NCBI GenBank assembly: GCA_029891345.1
Contig: CM057009.1
Location: 312,008,184 to 312,072,183, forward strand
Reading direction: 5' to 3'
Length of the DNA: 64,000 bases
Source: Dryococelus australis
Taxonomy: Eukaryota; Arthropoda; Insecta; Phasmatodea; Phasmatidae
The position numbers were made by a program, and so were the translations under genes. This document shows, piece by piece, positions 24,151-37,630 of the stretch; the first letter of the stretch is position 1; each line of letters opens with the position of its first letter. Below the pieces are notes generated by a model. The model had not been told where the DNA came from. It saw only the letters and a program-made list of their open reading frames with translations, and did no database searches.

Positions 24151-25535
24151 TGAAATATGAGAACATAATCTGGAACAAGTAATGAACATCAGTTAAAAAA
24201 ATAAAAGATGTAACCACTCAGAATCTACACAGCAAATATTATTATAAACTAAGTATTTGGTGTTTCGCAAATAAACGAAAAATATAACTTTCACATAAAT
24301 AGCAAAATACAAAATTAATAATTTTTTTTTTTTTTACTCATAAACGGTGGCTTACCTCCATTACCCCTCAGTCGTGTGTCGCTATAATACATTTTCTTCG
24401 AGTGATGAAACATAAAAGCGCTGATCTTATATGTTAGTAGATTCACATTTGCATTTGAATGCAGAATTCCTCTAGAATCCATTTATTATGCAGTAAGCTG
24501 GATTACTCGACTGGTAATTTTGTCCCATCAGTAATTTTATCATTGAGAAATTGAAAGACGTTGAAAATTGATTAATTTGTTTTCAGGTGTGCCGTAGGTA
24601 CTTTAAAATCGCTTCTAGTGAATACTGAAGTATATTAGCCGAACAATAATCAAACTGCCCTATAATCGAATGTGAACAATTTTCCGTCACTTGAGGGATA
24701 CAGAATCCAATGAGAGGATTCTGTTTGCAAGTGTTATCACTTAGTTTTGGTTATACGGCTGCCTAGAACCAAGTGTCATAAAAACCAATACCTAATGTAA
24801 TTCGGGGTACTAAAATCGACTTTCATAATATTGCGAATCAGCACGAGATCAAATAAAGTAAAATGTTGTGAAATATATCCAGATATTCAGATATACAGTT
24901 TAGAAAAGTGATTATCTTCGGGTTCATTATTAAAAATATCACTCCGGGTACAGTGGAAATTATTGGCGTTCTTGAATGTGTCAGTAGTCATTTTTGGTAT
25001 AGTTTTCCGACGCAAGTATAAATAAACGAACATTGCTTTTTATCATGAACATACTCATAATCATATATAAAATATATGAGTAGTATGATTAGGTATGTTC
25101 TGTTACTAGGGCATAGGACACCGGATTTGGAGCCGGGGAGCTGTCACAGTGTTACATCACCAGACCACCATCTGGATGTCACTGAACTTTTATACCTAAC
25201 ACTATTCCATTTGTCCTTTACCATAAACCTCATGACCTCAAAAAACGCACAAAAAAAAAAATTAAAAAATTCGAGGAATATGCCGAACATATTTTTTAAA
25301 ATTCTAAAGAATTATAACTTTAAATTTATTCAAAATACAAAAAAAAAAGGTTCTCTATAAATTTCCGACACTTTCCAGGGCAGGTTACACGCATCAGTGA
25401 GCCAGGGGTAAGGAGAGCAGCACCTATGACTTTGACACAATAAAAAAAAATTATAAATTCCCAAAAACATTTTTTATAAAGTATAATAATTATGTTAATA
25501 ATAATTTCAAAATCTTAAATTTCCGAGATCACCCT
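24150..25535. repeat. Spacer module Q/R, copy 4
   Basis: Shared landmarks near 24463 and 25130. The short frame at 25076-25360 resembles the one at 3946. No gene recognised. Confidence 0.65.
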
Positions 25536-26455
25536 TCGCACATCACAATTATGCCATTATTGTAGGTTCAACCAATAGCCAACTTTGTAGGCGACTGCCA
25601 TTTTGATAGGTGATCATCATCTTGGTAGGCAGCCACATCTTGGTAGACATTACACATCCTTCATATTCAAAGCCAGTAACCATTACCTGGACCCTAGACG
25701 TTAAATAATCTTGAAACCCAAAACTCGAGAAAAAATGCATAAAACTGAACCAGTATTATATTACAGACAACCACCGCCATATTGAATGCAGACTTACTCG
25801 ACCATTACCTCATGACATTGAATGAACTTGAACAAACTCTTTAAAAAATACATAAAATTACTAAACATAAAAAATTACAGACTACTACTGCTGTATTAGA
25901 TGCATACAACCTCGAATTGTTTGCCAACACCCTGAAAGACATTGTTGGGCAAAAACTCGAGAAAAAATCAAAACAATTCAGCAAGCATCATTCAATTATC
26001 ACTACTTCCACCATATTAGATGCAGACACCATCGACCTTGACCCCATGACCTTGAATGACTTTGGAAACCAACACTCCAGAAAAAATGATTCATAAGTCA
26101 GCAAGCATTTTACATTACAGTATACTACCCACATATTTAATGCAGACTGCCTCAACCTTAACCCCATGTCCTTGAATGACCTTGAAAACACAAACAAAAT
26201 CTTATATTTATAATAGTCCAACAGCTTAATACATTATGTACTACTACCACAATATAAGATCTGTACTAAATATACCATGGTCCCCATGGCCATGAATTCA
26301 CTTGCAAAAATTTAATCTTTATAATAAATACATAAAAGAAAACCAGAATATTACATTACAGACTTCACAACCAAATTTGATACTGACGACATTGAACTTG
26401 ACATCCTGAAATCAAATGACCTTGAAAATATCAGTCGAGAAAAATCAATTCGCAG
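25535..26455. repeat. Short tandem block and minisatellite, unit 4
   Basis: CCATC-type block at 25555-25690, then about six 120-base monomers. Perfect TGACCTTGA words lie at 26047-26055 and 26177-26185. Confidence 0.8.
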
Positions 26456-26866
26456 ATGCAGAAGCTAGCCGAGATGATCCATCTTTCAAACTAAGCCTTT
26501 CAGCTTATATAGACGAGTATGCGAATCTCGTGATATTCTATTGACTTCAAACAAGTCATTTACACCAATTATATAATGTTCAGACACAGACAATCTAATT
26601 ACCAAGATGTACATGATTGCAGCTGACCATTGGCATATAGACATTTTGACATCTCACACATTCAGGTAGTCAGGATTTAGATGCAAGTTCCTTGCTCATA
26701 TTACAATACAGTTAAATCTTCATTAGCTACTTCCTGACAAGCTAATTACTCATTTATGTATAATTACCACACTTAAAGCAGAAAACTGAATAATTTAAAG
26801 CATAAACAGTAACAATTGTTTTCTATTTTGTATTGGCATCCTTTTTATAGTGCATAATCTGCTGTG

Positions 26867-26922
<56 letters not shown>

Positions 26923-27080
26923 TATATATATACATATTTGTCGAAATATAATTATTGACAACATCATTATTATTTAAAGGTTTGTTTATATAAACAATTG
27001 TGCACGCTAGAAAAAAAAACATAACTTTTTGAATAATCAAAACTGACGTATAGTACACTTTCTAAAGAAGATAAACTGAA
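26455..27080 (+). repeat. Module S, copy 2
   Basis: Same text as at 5345-5910. The 26575-26670 stretch aligns with the ADQWHTG region but has stops. Confidence 0.6.
26868..26932. repeat. (TA)n microsatellite
   Basis: About 65 bases of almost pure TA in module S. The matching spot near 5748 has only a few repeats, so it is length-variable. Confidence 0.95.
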
Positions 27081-27189
27081 ATTTCATTGTTAATATAAAA
27101 AAGATTTTAAAGCATAAGCACTAATTTCAAAAACTTTATTTAAAGATTTGATTAATGGTAAACAAATATATCCATTACTTAATAATACA

Positions 27190-27450
27190 GGAACTATATC
27201 ATTAACCTTAAATCCTCTCGAAATATTTTTAAAACAATTAAACATACGTGTCCACATTTAACAGATTTATAATTATGAATTCGATCTCGATTTTAATAAA
27301 CCAATCTGTTTTTAAAGTAATTGGTTAACTTAATTGGAATATTGCATCCAAATGAACCAAAATAGTAAGCATTGTTGTTTTCATTTAGATAACATAACCA
27401 ATGAGTTTGCAGGATTTAAGGAAATGTCAAAATTAACCACTCAACATTAA
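27190..27450 (-). pseudogene. Polinton protease remnant, M5 (B type)
   Basis: KCGH with the Cys and YYFGSFG are kept, as in M2. The GTHW region is frameshifted by an inserted base near 27409. It shares with M2 the glycine in place of the acidic residue. Confidence 0.7.
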
Positions 27451-27679
27451 TTTTGTGAATACTTTTCGGTAATTCGTTTATCATTTAATCATTTCAGAAA
27501 TGCTTTATATTTAACCATTTTACATATGTTTCAATATCAATATTATATAGTGGTCATATATTCCATTTTTTTTTTTGCCTACCTCTTTTCGCAATTAATC
27601 TTTTTCAGACCTAGTTTTCAATTGCTAAATTATGTCTTGTTTGTTTTTCTAATTCTTATTTTTCCTATATTGTTCAACA

Positions 27680-28090
27680 GAATTGTGAATTGCAGCAGCT
27701 CCACCGGCTAAACAACAAAGTACACCTTAAGCAGCAAATACCATTGGTATCATTCCACAACAGTGTAAACCACTGCCAGTATTTCTGTGGCCAATTTTTT
27801 CTGTTGTGAATAATAAAGTTAATTTTAAACATATATCATCGTTCAATTTTTTTATTTTTTCTCTCAATTCGATGTTTTGTAAACATTTATCTATAAAACA
27901 ATTTTTTAATTCCTCAAACGGCATATCGAAACTATATTTTGTATATTTATTTATAAAAAATAAATTAATTTTAATTAAAGATTTTAATTCCCCAGCCTAA
28001 TTTTCGTTTTGTAACCTTAGTTGAGGCAACAGAAACAAAATCAATTTTTTCTCCACTTGGAGTACTTTTAACTAACATGATTTCGTTTGA
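27680..28090 (-). pseudogene. Polinton hydrophobic GGIIP region, M5 (B type)
   Basis: Open 27727-27924: FEELKNCFIDKCLQN leads to GLHCCGMIPMVFAA, then the same stop as in M2. There is no microsatellite between this and the PLA2 part. The TPSGEKI stretch upstream (about 28060) is readable. Confidence 0.58.
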
Positions 28091-28099
28091 TTCTTTTTG

Positions 28100-28420
28100 T
28101 AAAATTGTATCGGCAATATGTCTAGATTCTAAATATTAATTTATTTCTCTAAGCTATATCGCGATTTTCCATCATTCATCTAGTTTATTTACTCATGTGT
28201 CACCTCTTTCTAATATTTCGTCTAATTTTGTAAACCGTTCACAATGATTGTAACTTGGAAAATGCATTTTGGGCACTTTAAAATTTTTTAATGCCCTATT
28301 TACAATACCTTTTATAAGGTGTTCAGAATTACAAAATAAATATGGAATTACAATTAAAGCTCTTATAAGATATTAATATCCCTTTGGATTATTAAAAACT
28401 AAACCAACCAAATCGTTATT
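28100..28420 (-). pseudogene. Polinton PLA2 remnant, M5 (B type)
   Basis: FTKLDEILERGDT is readable, then a stop, and NKLDE followed by the same out-of-frame active-site text as in M2. Upstream, an INRALNN-type lead-in is partly readable. Confidence 0.7.
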
Positions 28421-28509
28421 TTGCATATTTATTATTTTTAATTTTCATAGCAATAATTTTTATTTCCACTTATTCTTTTCTGCGATTTACAAGTAATCTA
28501 TCAACAAAT

Positions 28510-29160
28510 TTTCTAAATTCTCCACCCAAAAATACTCATTTGGTAAACTATTGTATTTTTTATGCCATCATTAGTTGTAGGTAAATTAGTAGACCTTGTT
28601 ATTTTCGTTGTTTTCAGCTCTGATCTTAATTCACTTAAATATTGTCTTGCAAAATAATGTAAAATTGTTTGAATTATATGATTATAATTCCAACTTTCAC
28701 AATAAGCCAGATTTTTGTAAGTGTTATAAACTTGGAATGCAGCATTGTTTCTTTTAACAATACCTGCATTATCTTCATAGTCATTAGTAATTAATTTAAC
28801 CTCCAGACTTGATTTAATATTGTTGATATGCAATTACAAAGTTCTGATGATAATGAATATTCTTTATCTTTAACAAATACTGTATAATTATTCATTGTAA
28901 GTTTTGTAACACCAATGTAAAAATTTTCTCAAACTCCAAGAAAACCTTATATATCAATAAGAACTTTTTTTCTTTCAGCAATATGTGATACTAGATTTAT
29001 AGTAGAAACACCTGGTATAGGTGACAAATTTTTTATTGGAATAATATCCATTTGGTCTTCAAAATTAGAAATATTATATTATTATCAATGTGCAATCTTG
29101 CAAGTTCCTTACGAAAAATTCAATTCAACGCCTCCAATAAAGTTGACATTATATATTTCC
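28510..29160 (-). pseudogene. TPGL-type ORF, M5, longest minus frame of its kind
   Basis: The open frame 28513-28833 (106 codons) contains DYEDNAGIVKRNNAAFQVYN and, further on, YLSELRSELKTTKITRSTNL. The first part, with MNNYTVFVKDKEY, lies upstream in another frame. It resembles the uncharacterised Polinton-associated family noted in M1. This is the most complete copy of the C-terminal half. Confidence 0.45.
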
Positions 29161-29530
29161 TTCGGTGAGAAAGCTCATATATGAAAATATTGTAAATACA
29201 CATCCCGTGAAATGTGAAAATTAGATGCGGTTAATGCCTTCTTCAATATGTTTTAATGTGGAAAAAACATTTTACACAAGGTTTCATACACTCTAACTCA
29301 TCCAGAAAATGACAGTAGCTTCCACTGATGATCGTAAAAATCACAGTATACAGAGTGACACTAACCCATTGTCACATTGGTGTCCTCGAATATATCTTGA
29401 AATGAGTTTCCTTCAGATGGAGTCAGACTGATCTAAGCTGACTGTTTGGCAACGTTGCACAATAGTCGCTAAAAGTGAAACGTCACCAAATAGACAGCCT
29501 AAACCAATACTTCTCTAACTGAAAAGAAAT
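29160..29530 (+). repeat. Module P, copy 5
   Basis: Copy of module P. The inverted repeat at 29445-29490 has one arm altered (TTTGGCAACGTTGCAC), giving three mismatches. Confidence 0.6.
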
Positions 29531-30940
29531 ATAAGAAAGTAATCTGGAACAGATAATGAACATCATATAAAAAAACAAAAGAGGTAACAAATCATAATAT
29601 ACATAGCAACTATTGTTATAAACTAAATATTTGGTGTCTCGCAAATAAATTATAAATAACACATTCGCATAAACAGCAAAATACAATACATTTTGGTTTA
29701 TTATTTTCTCAAATAAGTTTTCTTAACTGCTTTATCCATCGCTTGTATGTCAATAGACATTTCTTCCAGTGAAGAAACATACCAGTGCTGATCGTATATT
29801 TCAGTAGATTCACATTTGCTTTTGAATGCAGAATTCCTCTAGAATCCATTGTTTATGCGGTAAGCTGGATTACTCGACTGGCAATTATGTCCCCTCTGTA
29901 ATTATATCATTGAGAATTTGAAAGACATTGAAAATTTATTAATTTGTCTTTCAGATGTGTCCGTAAGTACTATAAAATCGCTTCTGGTGAATACTGAATT
30001 ATATTCTCCGAACAATAATCAAACTATCATATAATCGATAGTGAACAATTTCCATCCACTAGAGGTATACAGAATCCAATTAGAGGATTCTGTTTGCAAG
30101 TGTTATCACTTAGTTTTGTTATACGGCTGTCTAAATACAAGGATAAAATAAACAATACGTAACCTATTTCGGGGTAGTGCAATCGACTGTCATAATACTG
30201 TACAGCAACACAGAATCAAATGTACTAAACTGTTGTGAAATATAATCAGATATTCAAATATATAGTGTAGGCCAATGAATTCTTCGTGTTTATTATTAAA
30301 ATTTTCACTCTGTCTACAGTGAAAATTATTGGCATTCATAAATGTGTCAGAATTATTTTTTGGTATAGGTTTCCAAAGCTTGTCTAAATATACGACCACT
30401 GTTTTCCAGCATGAATTTACACACAATCTGATATAAAGTATATGAGTATTATGAGTAGGTGTGTTCTGTAATAAGGGGAAAGTATTTTGGAGCTGGAGCC
30501 GGGGAGCTGCCATTTTGGTACATCATCTGTCCGCCATATGGATGTCACTCATCATACACATTACCTCTGTCCTCGACCTTTGACCCCTGACCTCAAATAA
30601 TCGAAAATATCTGCAAAAATCGCCCCAAACCATTCTAAGAAAAGGCCAAACATATTATTAAAAATCTTAAAAAATATATATATATATTATTTAAAATTTA
30701 TTCAAAATATTACAAAAGGTTCTCAATAAATTTCCAATACATTCCAGGGGAGGTGACAAGGATCAGCGACCTGGGGTTAGGAACCAGTGACCCAGGTGGC
30801 ACAGAACTCTTATCCAGGAGTCAGGAAAGCAGAACCTATGACCTTTGAAAAAAAAATTCGCAAAAATTTAAAAATTCAAAATTACCAGAAAAATATTTTT
30901 TAAAGTATAAAAATTGTTTAATATTTATTTAAAAACTTAA
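29530..30940. repeat. Spacer module Q/R, copy 5
   Basis: Shared landmarks near 29828 and 30495. A GACCTTTGACCCCTGACCTCA stretch lies at about 30575-30596. No gene seen. Confidence 0.65.
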
Positions 30941-31345
30941 ATTTCCGTGGTCGCCTTTCGCACATACAAATTCTGACATTATTGTTGGACCAACCAATGG
31001 CCATCTTGTAGGCGACTGTCATTTTGATGGTTGACCATCATCTTGGTAGGCAGGCACTATATTCGTAGACATCACACATCCTCCATATTGAAAGCCAGTG
31101 ACCAAGACAAGATCATATATATTAATGACTACGTCCATCTTAATTGATATGCAAGCTACATCGACCTTGACCCCATGATGTTTTAATGACATTCAACATA
31201 AACACTTGTGAAAAAATCCATCTTAAGTCAGGAAGCATAATATATTACAGAATACTACCAATATACTTGATGCAGATTCGCTTGACCTTGACCTCATGAC
31301 CTCGAACGAACCTGAATACAAAATCACAACAAAACATGTACGAAA
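30940..31345. repeat. Short tandem block and shortened minisatellite, unit 5
   Basis: Only about two monomers remain. TGACCTTGA lies at 31283-31291. Confidence 0.65.
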
Positions 31346-32850
31346 AACTTTAAATCCAATGGTATAACATGGCATGTCCATATTACAATACCAAGGCTTA
31401 CTTAAAATCCCTGTTAAATTTGGACGTGTCAGAAGCAAACTGACGCCAAGGACAGAAAATTTAGAGCCTAACTGTCTTAGTACGAAGTTAACACTAAATT
31501 TTCCATCCCTGGAGCACAGCGAACATTCCTGCAGCTGAAGCCTTGACAAAGATGACAATGACTCTCCGCAATTCTTCAGTCAACCGTATTATCTTATATC
31601 AGTGCCTGCATGGTTACTCTGAAATAGTTAACTACATAGCTACACTACCACAATAAGTTTATAGAACAAAACTTTGGAGAAATAGTAAAAATAAATTGTC
31701 AAATTTAAAAGCATTTTTTTTTGTTGTCTGAATACTGTACATTGTTCTTTTGTATGAACCTACATTATTTAAGGATCATCGCAATATGTTAGGCTGCATG
31801 GTTATTGTTCAGTGAGAATAAAGACATGGAGATTTTTGGGTCAAAAGATTTCCCCTTTTACAATTCCGTCATCACTACGGCGAATAAGAACAATACAGTA
31901 TTATTTTTCTGTAACAAAAGTACCAAAATAAATTCTGAGGAAACCACTAGGAAACTGCTAGAAAATATATTTGTGCGTTGGGGAAATTAATTACTCTTTT
32001 ATTTGATACGAAACATATTTTTAAGAATCGAAAAATGGAATTAATACTTAAAGAATACACAGAATTTTTCAAGAAACAGCTTCGTGGCACTAAAATCGCA
32101 AAACACCTAACTTGCACTGTCAAAGCAATTTTATTTTTTTACGAAAAGCATTTGGATTTGTTGCAAGATCCATCTTCCGATCGTGGTATTGTCATTCAAT
32201 TATTAATTTGTGTGTCTCTGTAATTAGAAAGGAAACAGTTGTGAATCCACTTGAAGGTATTTAATTTTATTGAAGTAGGAATTGAATATCATATATAATT
32301 TTATAAATAAAAAAGGCGTGCAATTTGATACGAGTTCGATGATTTCAATGAAACATTAACTACTGCGTCCCAGAATATGACAAACAAAAAATAACAACAT
32401 ATCGTTGTCTACAGGAAATATTAGAACAATTTTTTTTGCAAAAATAAACAAAATATAATCATTAAATAACTTACAACATAAAAACCTTTAAGTAAATACA
32501 TTAATACAAACACATAAATTTAATTATTACAAATGCAATTTTTACACTAGTGGTAATTTAATGAACAATTTATACAAAACAAAATCACAATAAATAAATG
32601 CTCTTCATTTTCTATACTTTTGGGCCAACAATATAAGGAAGCTATAATTTGTTTTTTCTTTTAATAAAATAATCTTATTTTAGATAATTAGGATATTTCT
32701 AATCTCTTTCCCTTTGTTATACGGACTACTGTTACTTCCACATGAGCTGTGTTGCTAAAGCTGCCGAATCATTTGGTTAATTTTAATATTATTTAGGAAT
32801 GCATTTAGAATGGCATGCAATCCCCATTCTTTTAATAACAGGTGGTGCAC
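31345..32850 (+). repeat. Module T, copy T4
   Basis: The conserved block is at 31355-31570 (GRVRSQ/LTPRTEN). A minus frame 31223-31558 is also open across it. Ends at the AACAGGTG junction before M6. Confidence 0.7.
31978..32223 (+). pseudogene. Unassigned reading frame in module T4 (faintly cullin-like)
   Basis: An 81-codon frame contains LILKEYTEFFKKQLRGTKI and DPSSDRGIVIQLL. Intact relatives lie at 41446 and 47155. The spacing of EYTEF, EKH, RGIVI and a downstream VTEIRKE motif recalls the cullin N-terminal repeat (YTQQW, RH, GI, LVTWR, PL). The match is weak and from memory. No start or splice context supports a full gene. Confidence 0.3.
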
Positions 32851-32959
32851 TACATTGTTAACATACAAATGTTTTAAAGCAAAAGAACTAGTGTTTAAAA
32901 AATTTAATTAAAGATTTGATTAATGGTTTCCAAAGTATATACGTTATTTAATGATATAT

Positions 32960-33215
32960 AGTAATTATATCAATAACATTTAACCCTCTCGAACAAAGTG
33001 TAAAACAATTAAACATAGATGTCTACATTTACGTGAATTAAAATTCTGCTTTCAATCATGATTGTAACAAACATATCTGTTATTAAAGTAACTGGTTAAT
33101 TAGTGGGAATATTGCCTAAAAATTAAATCAAAATTGTCAACATTGTTGTTTTCTTTAAGATAACAAACCCAATAAGTTCCAGGATTAAATGAATTGTCAA
33201 AATTAACGACTGTAC
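32960..33215 (-). pseudogene. Polinton protease remnant, M6 (A type)
   Basis: GTYW replaces GTHW and KCRH replaces KCGH. The acidic motif region is disrupted. Shares the A-type His-to-Tyr change. Confidence 0.66.
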
Positions 33216-33429
33216 AAAAAGTTTTGTGCATACTTTTCGGTAATTCGTCAATAATATAAACATTTCCGAAATTCTCAATATTTAATAATTATACGTATTA
33301 TTCATTATCTATATTAGATAGTGGAAACATTCTATTTTCGCAACTAATCTTTTCCAGTCTTGTTTTCAATTTCTAAATTATGCCTTTTTTGTTCTTCTAA
33401 TAATTTTTATTTATTTTGTACTTTGTTAA

Positions 33430-33700
33430 AGAGATTTGCAAATTGCAGCGGTTCCACTGACTAATCAACTTTCTAAACCACCAAGTGCACATTAATCAGC
33501 AAGTACAATAGGTATTATTCTTCCACGGTGTAAACCGCTGTAAGTTTTTTCTTTGGCCAACATTTTGACTGCTGGGAATGATAAAGTTAATTTGAAACTT
33601 TTACCTTCTATCATTTATATTATTGTTTATCTAAATTTGTTCGTTGTAAAAAATTTATATTTACCCAAATTTTTTTAATTCTTCAAACAGAATATAGCAA
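33430..33700 (-). pseudogene. Polinton hydrophobic GGIIP fragment, M6
   Basis: LHRGRIIPIVLAD is followed by a stop, then CALGGLES. More decayed than the neighbours. Confidence 0.5.
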
Positions 33701-34200
33701 ACTTTATTTTTTGTTATATTCATTTGAAAGAATATATATATATTTATATATTTATATTTATATTCAATAAAACATTTTAATTCACGATCCTGATTTTTTT
33801 TTAAATAGTTAAAACAAAAGGAGGAGATGCAATTCTTACCCACTTGGAGTATTTTTATATAACATGATTTCGTTATTTTTTTTTTATCAACATTAAGTCT
33901 ACATAATAAATCATTATGACCTTTATAAGCAATATCGTGACATTAGCTTACTTCATCTAGTATATTTACCCTTTCTAATTTTTCGTCTAATTTTTAAATG
34001 ATACACGATAATTATAACCTATCAAATGCATTTCGGGCAGATTTGAACTGTTTAGTGCCCGATTTATAAGACCTCTGCATTGGTGTTCAGAAATACAAAA
34101 TAAATGTGGAATTACATTTCAATCTCTTATAAGATATCAAATTCCTTTTAGATTATTAACAACAAGAGAAAATTTATTGTTTAGCATATTCATTATGTTT
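33661..34200 (-). pseudogene. Polinton PLA2 remnant, M6 (A type)
   Basis: GYNYR (the Cys of the calcium loop changed to Arg) and the shared TAA stop before CHDIAYK are seen. The RGVTG loop is deleted. A short irregular TA/TTTA tract (33731-33765) sits where longer TA tracts lie in the other A copies. Confidence 0.68.
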
Positions 34201-34299
34201 ATATTTCATAGTAATAATGTTTATTTCCAGGATTTCCTCACCAAGAATTTCTATTAATCTAACAAACAATTTTCTAACATCATCCATCCAAACATATTC

Positions 34300-34920
34300 T
34301 CTAGGTAAACTGTTGCATTTTTTATGCCATCACCGATAAAATGAGAATTTTTCGACCTTTTTATTTTTGGTGTTACAGCTCTGTTCATAATTCACTTAAA
34401 TATGGTCCTATACAGTCATCAAAAATTGGATTAATTATATGATTATTCTTCCAACCTACACTATATGCCGAATTTATATAAGGGTTATATACTTGGAATG
34501 CAGCATTGGTGGTTTTAAAAATATCTGCGTAATTTTTATAGTCATTAGTAGTGCGTTTACCCTAAATATATTATTTTAATTTTTTGTTAACAAATTACTT
34601 AATCCTGGTGTTAATGTAAATTCTTTATCCTTAGCAAAATGTGTATCGTTATACATCGTTACCTTTTTATCACGAATGTAAACATTTTCTCAAACTCAAC
34701 GTAAATCTTATTTTTTATTAATAACATTTATTCATTCAGTAATTTCTGCTCCAAATTATTTTTAGAAACACCTGCTAGAGGTCGCATATCTTTCAATGGA
34801 ATAATATCCATTTGCTCTTTAAAATTAGGAGAATTGTATTATCATCAATGTTCATATCTTGCAAGTTTCTTACCAAAATTTCTATTCAGTCCTTCCAATA
34901 AAGTTGACATTATATATTAC
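34300..34920 (-). pseudogene. TPGL-type ORF and upstream block, M6
   Basis: KDKEFTLTPGLSNLLTK is readable near 34585-34640, from a Met at about 34657. Frameshifted beyond. Confidence 0.4.
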
Positions 34921-35290
34921 ATTCGGTGAAAAAGCTCGTATGCGAAATATAACTTAAATAGACATTACCTGAAATGTAAAAATTTAGATGTGGTAAATGC
35001 CATCTTCAATAGTCTTTATTGTGAAAATAACAGTTTACACAAATTTTCATACACACTTACTCCTCCAGAAAATGACATTAGCTTACACTGATGACCGTGA
35101 AAATTACAGTATACAGTATGGCACTAATCCATTGTCACGTTGGTGGCCTCGAATATATCTTGTAGGGAGTGTCCTACAGCTGTAGTCATACGGATATAAG
35201 CTGTCTATTTGGATCCGTATCACTATAGTTTTTAAAAATTAAACGTCACCAGATAGACAGCCTAGACCAATACTTTTCTAACTGCCATTA
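34920..35290 (+). repeat. Module P, copy 6
   Basis: Open plus frame 34997-35185 matches the 23.85-kb copy (TDDRENYSIQYGTNPLSRWW) but ends earlier at a stop. Confidence 0.6.
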
Positions 35291-36690
35291 AATATGAGAA
35301 AATATCTGGAACAAGTAATGAACAACAGTTAAAAAAATTAAACAGTTAACCAATCAGAATCTACACAGCAAATAATATTATAAACTAATTATTAAATACT
35401 ATTATGAACTAAGTATTTGGTGTTTCGCAAATAAACTATAAATAAGACTTTCTCATAAATAGTAAAATACAAAATTTGAATCACTTATTCAGTATTGTTA
35501 ATTTTTTTCTCATATACAGTTTCTTACCGCCATTACCCCTCGGCCGTGTGTCGCTATACATATATTTTCTTTCAGTGAAGAAACATAATAATGCTGTTTT
35601 TATATGTCATTTTCATTTTTGTATGCAGAATTCCTATAGACTGCATAGATTATGCATTAAGCAAGATTACTCGACTGGTCATATGTTCCTCCTTTAATTT
35701 TACCATTGAGAAATTGAAAAGGCTTTCAAAATTGATTTAGTTGTCTTCCAGGTGTGCCGTTAGTAATATAAAATGGGTTCTGGTTAATACAGAAGTATAT
35801 TATCCGAACAATAATCAAACTGCCACATTATCGATTTTGAACAATTTCCCAACACTAGAGTTATACAGAAGCCAATGAGAGGATTCTGTTTGCAAGTGTT
35901 GTCACTTAGTTTTGGTTATACAGTTGCCAAGAACAAAGGTCATCAAAAACAATACGTAAACTATTTCGGGGTACGTCAGTCAACTGACATAATAATGTGA
36001 AGCAGCACAAAATCAAATAAAGCAAAATGTTGTGAAATATAACCAGATATTCAAATATAGAGTTTAGACAAGTGATTTTTTTCGTGTTCGTTATTAAAAT
36101 ATCCAATTCGTCTACAGTGAAAATTATTGGCGTTCTTGAATGTGTCTGTATCCTTTTTTCATATATATAGGTTTCGGTTGCACGTCTAGATAAACGATCA
36201 ATGATATCTAGCATGAACTTACAGTAGTATTATTAGGTATATTCTGTCACAAGGGCATAGAACAGAGGAGCTGAAGACGGGGGACTGCCACATTGTTATA
36301 TTAACCGTCCACCATATGGAAGTCACTGACATTTTACCCCTTACACATTCCATTTGTCCTTTATCTTTGACACCATGACCTCAAAAAACCTCTAAGTTAC
36401 CCAAAAAAAACCCAAACAATTAGAAGAAAATTCCAAACATATTTTTAAAATTGCTAAAAAAATTTCAGAAATTTATTATTCGAAATATATTCAAAATATT
36501 AAAAAAGGTTCTCAATAAATTTCAAACTCTTTCCTTGGCAGGTTCCACGGATAAATCAGTCAGGGGAAATGAGTGCAGAACATATTACCTTTGACCCAAA
36601 AATATATAAATATTTAAAATTTTAAAAATTCCCATATAAATTATTTTTAAAAAATATATTAATTTATTTGAAATTAATTTTAAAAAAGTA
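35290..36690. repeat. Spacer module Q/R, copy 6
   Basis: Diverged copy. Landmarks lie near 35625 and 36265. No gene recognised. Confidence 0.6.
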
Positions 36691-37630
36691 AATTTCCAAA
36701 GTCACCTTTGGCACATCCCAATACTGCCATTATTGTAGGTGCAACCAATGGCCATCTTTGTAGGCGACTGCTATTTTGATAGGTGACCATCATCTTGGTA
36801 GGCAGCCACCATCTTGACAGACATTACACATCCTTCATATCGAAAGCCTGTGACCATGACCTGGACCCTAGACTTTGAATAATCTTGAAAACCAAATTGG
36901 GGAAAAATAGCATAAAAATCAACAAGAATAATATTACAGGCAACCACCGACATATTGAATGCAGACTAACTCGACCTCGACCCATGACATAGAATGACCT
37001 TGAAACAACTCCACAAAAATACATTAAATTCAGTAAGCATAAAAAATTACAGGCTACTACTGCCGTGTTAGATGCAGACCAAATCGACATTGATGCCATG
37101 ACACCGATAGATATTGTTAAGCAAAAACTCGAGAAAAAATCAATACAAATCAGCAAGCATCCTACAATATTGACTACTTCCACCATATTAGATGCATACC
37201 ACATCGAACTTGACACCATGACCTTGTATAACATTGAAAACAAGCACTTCGGAAAAAATGGAAATAAGTTAGCAAGCATTTGTTATTACAGACTACTGCA
37301 AACATATTTGATGCAGACTGCCTCAACCGTGACCCCATATCTTCGAATGACCTTGAAAATTCAAACAAAATTAAATATTTATAAAAAGTCAGCAAGCATA
37401 ATACATTATGAACTACTACCACCATATAAGATGTGTACTAACTCTACAATGACCCCTCTGAACATATATACACTTGGAAAACATAAAACTCGAGAAAATA
37501 TACATAAAAGTAAACAAGCATATTACAATAAAGACTTCACAATCATATTATTCGCAGACTACATTCAACATGACACCCTTATCTAGAATGACTTTGAAAA
37601 CAAACACTCGAGAAAAAATCTATCCAAAGA
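36690..37630. repeat. Short tandem block and minisatellite, unit 6
   Basis: CCATC-type block at 36735-36860, then about six monomers. TTAGATGCAGAC-type words start near 37068, 37188, 37307, 37427 and 37548, fixing the period at about 120. TGACCTTGA lies at 36995-37003 and 37348-37356. The 173-codon plus frame (37065-37586) and the minus frames here follow from a 40-codon period without stops. Confidence 0.85.

Noticed and set aside
37065-37586. 173-codon plus frame in the minisatellite, with minus frame 36824-37279 opposite
   Set aside because: The repeat period is close to 120 bases (40 codons) with few stops, which yields long frames on both strands by chance. Other units do not keep them.
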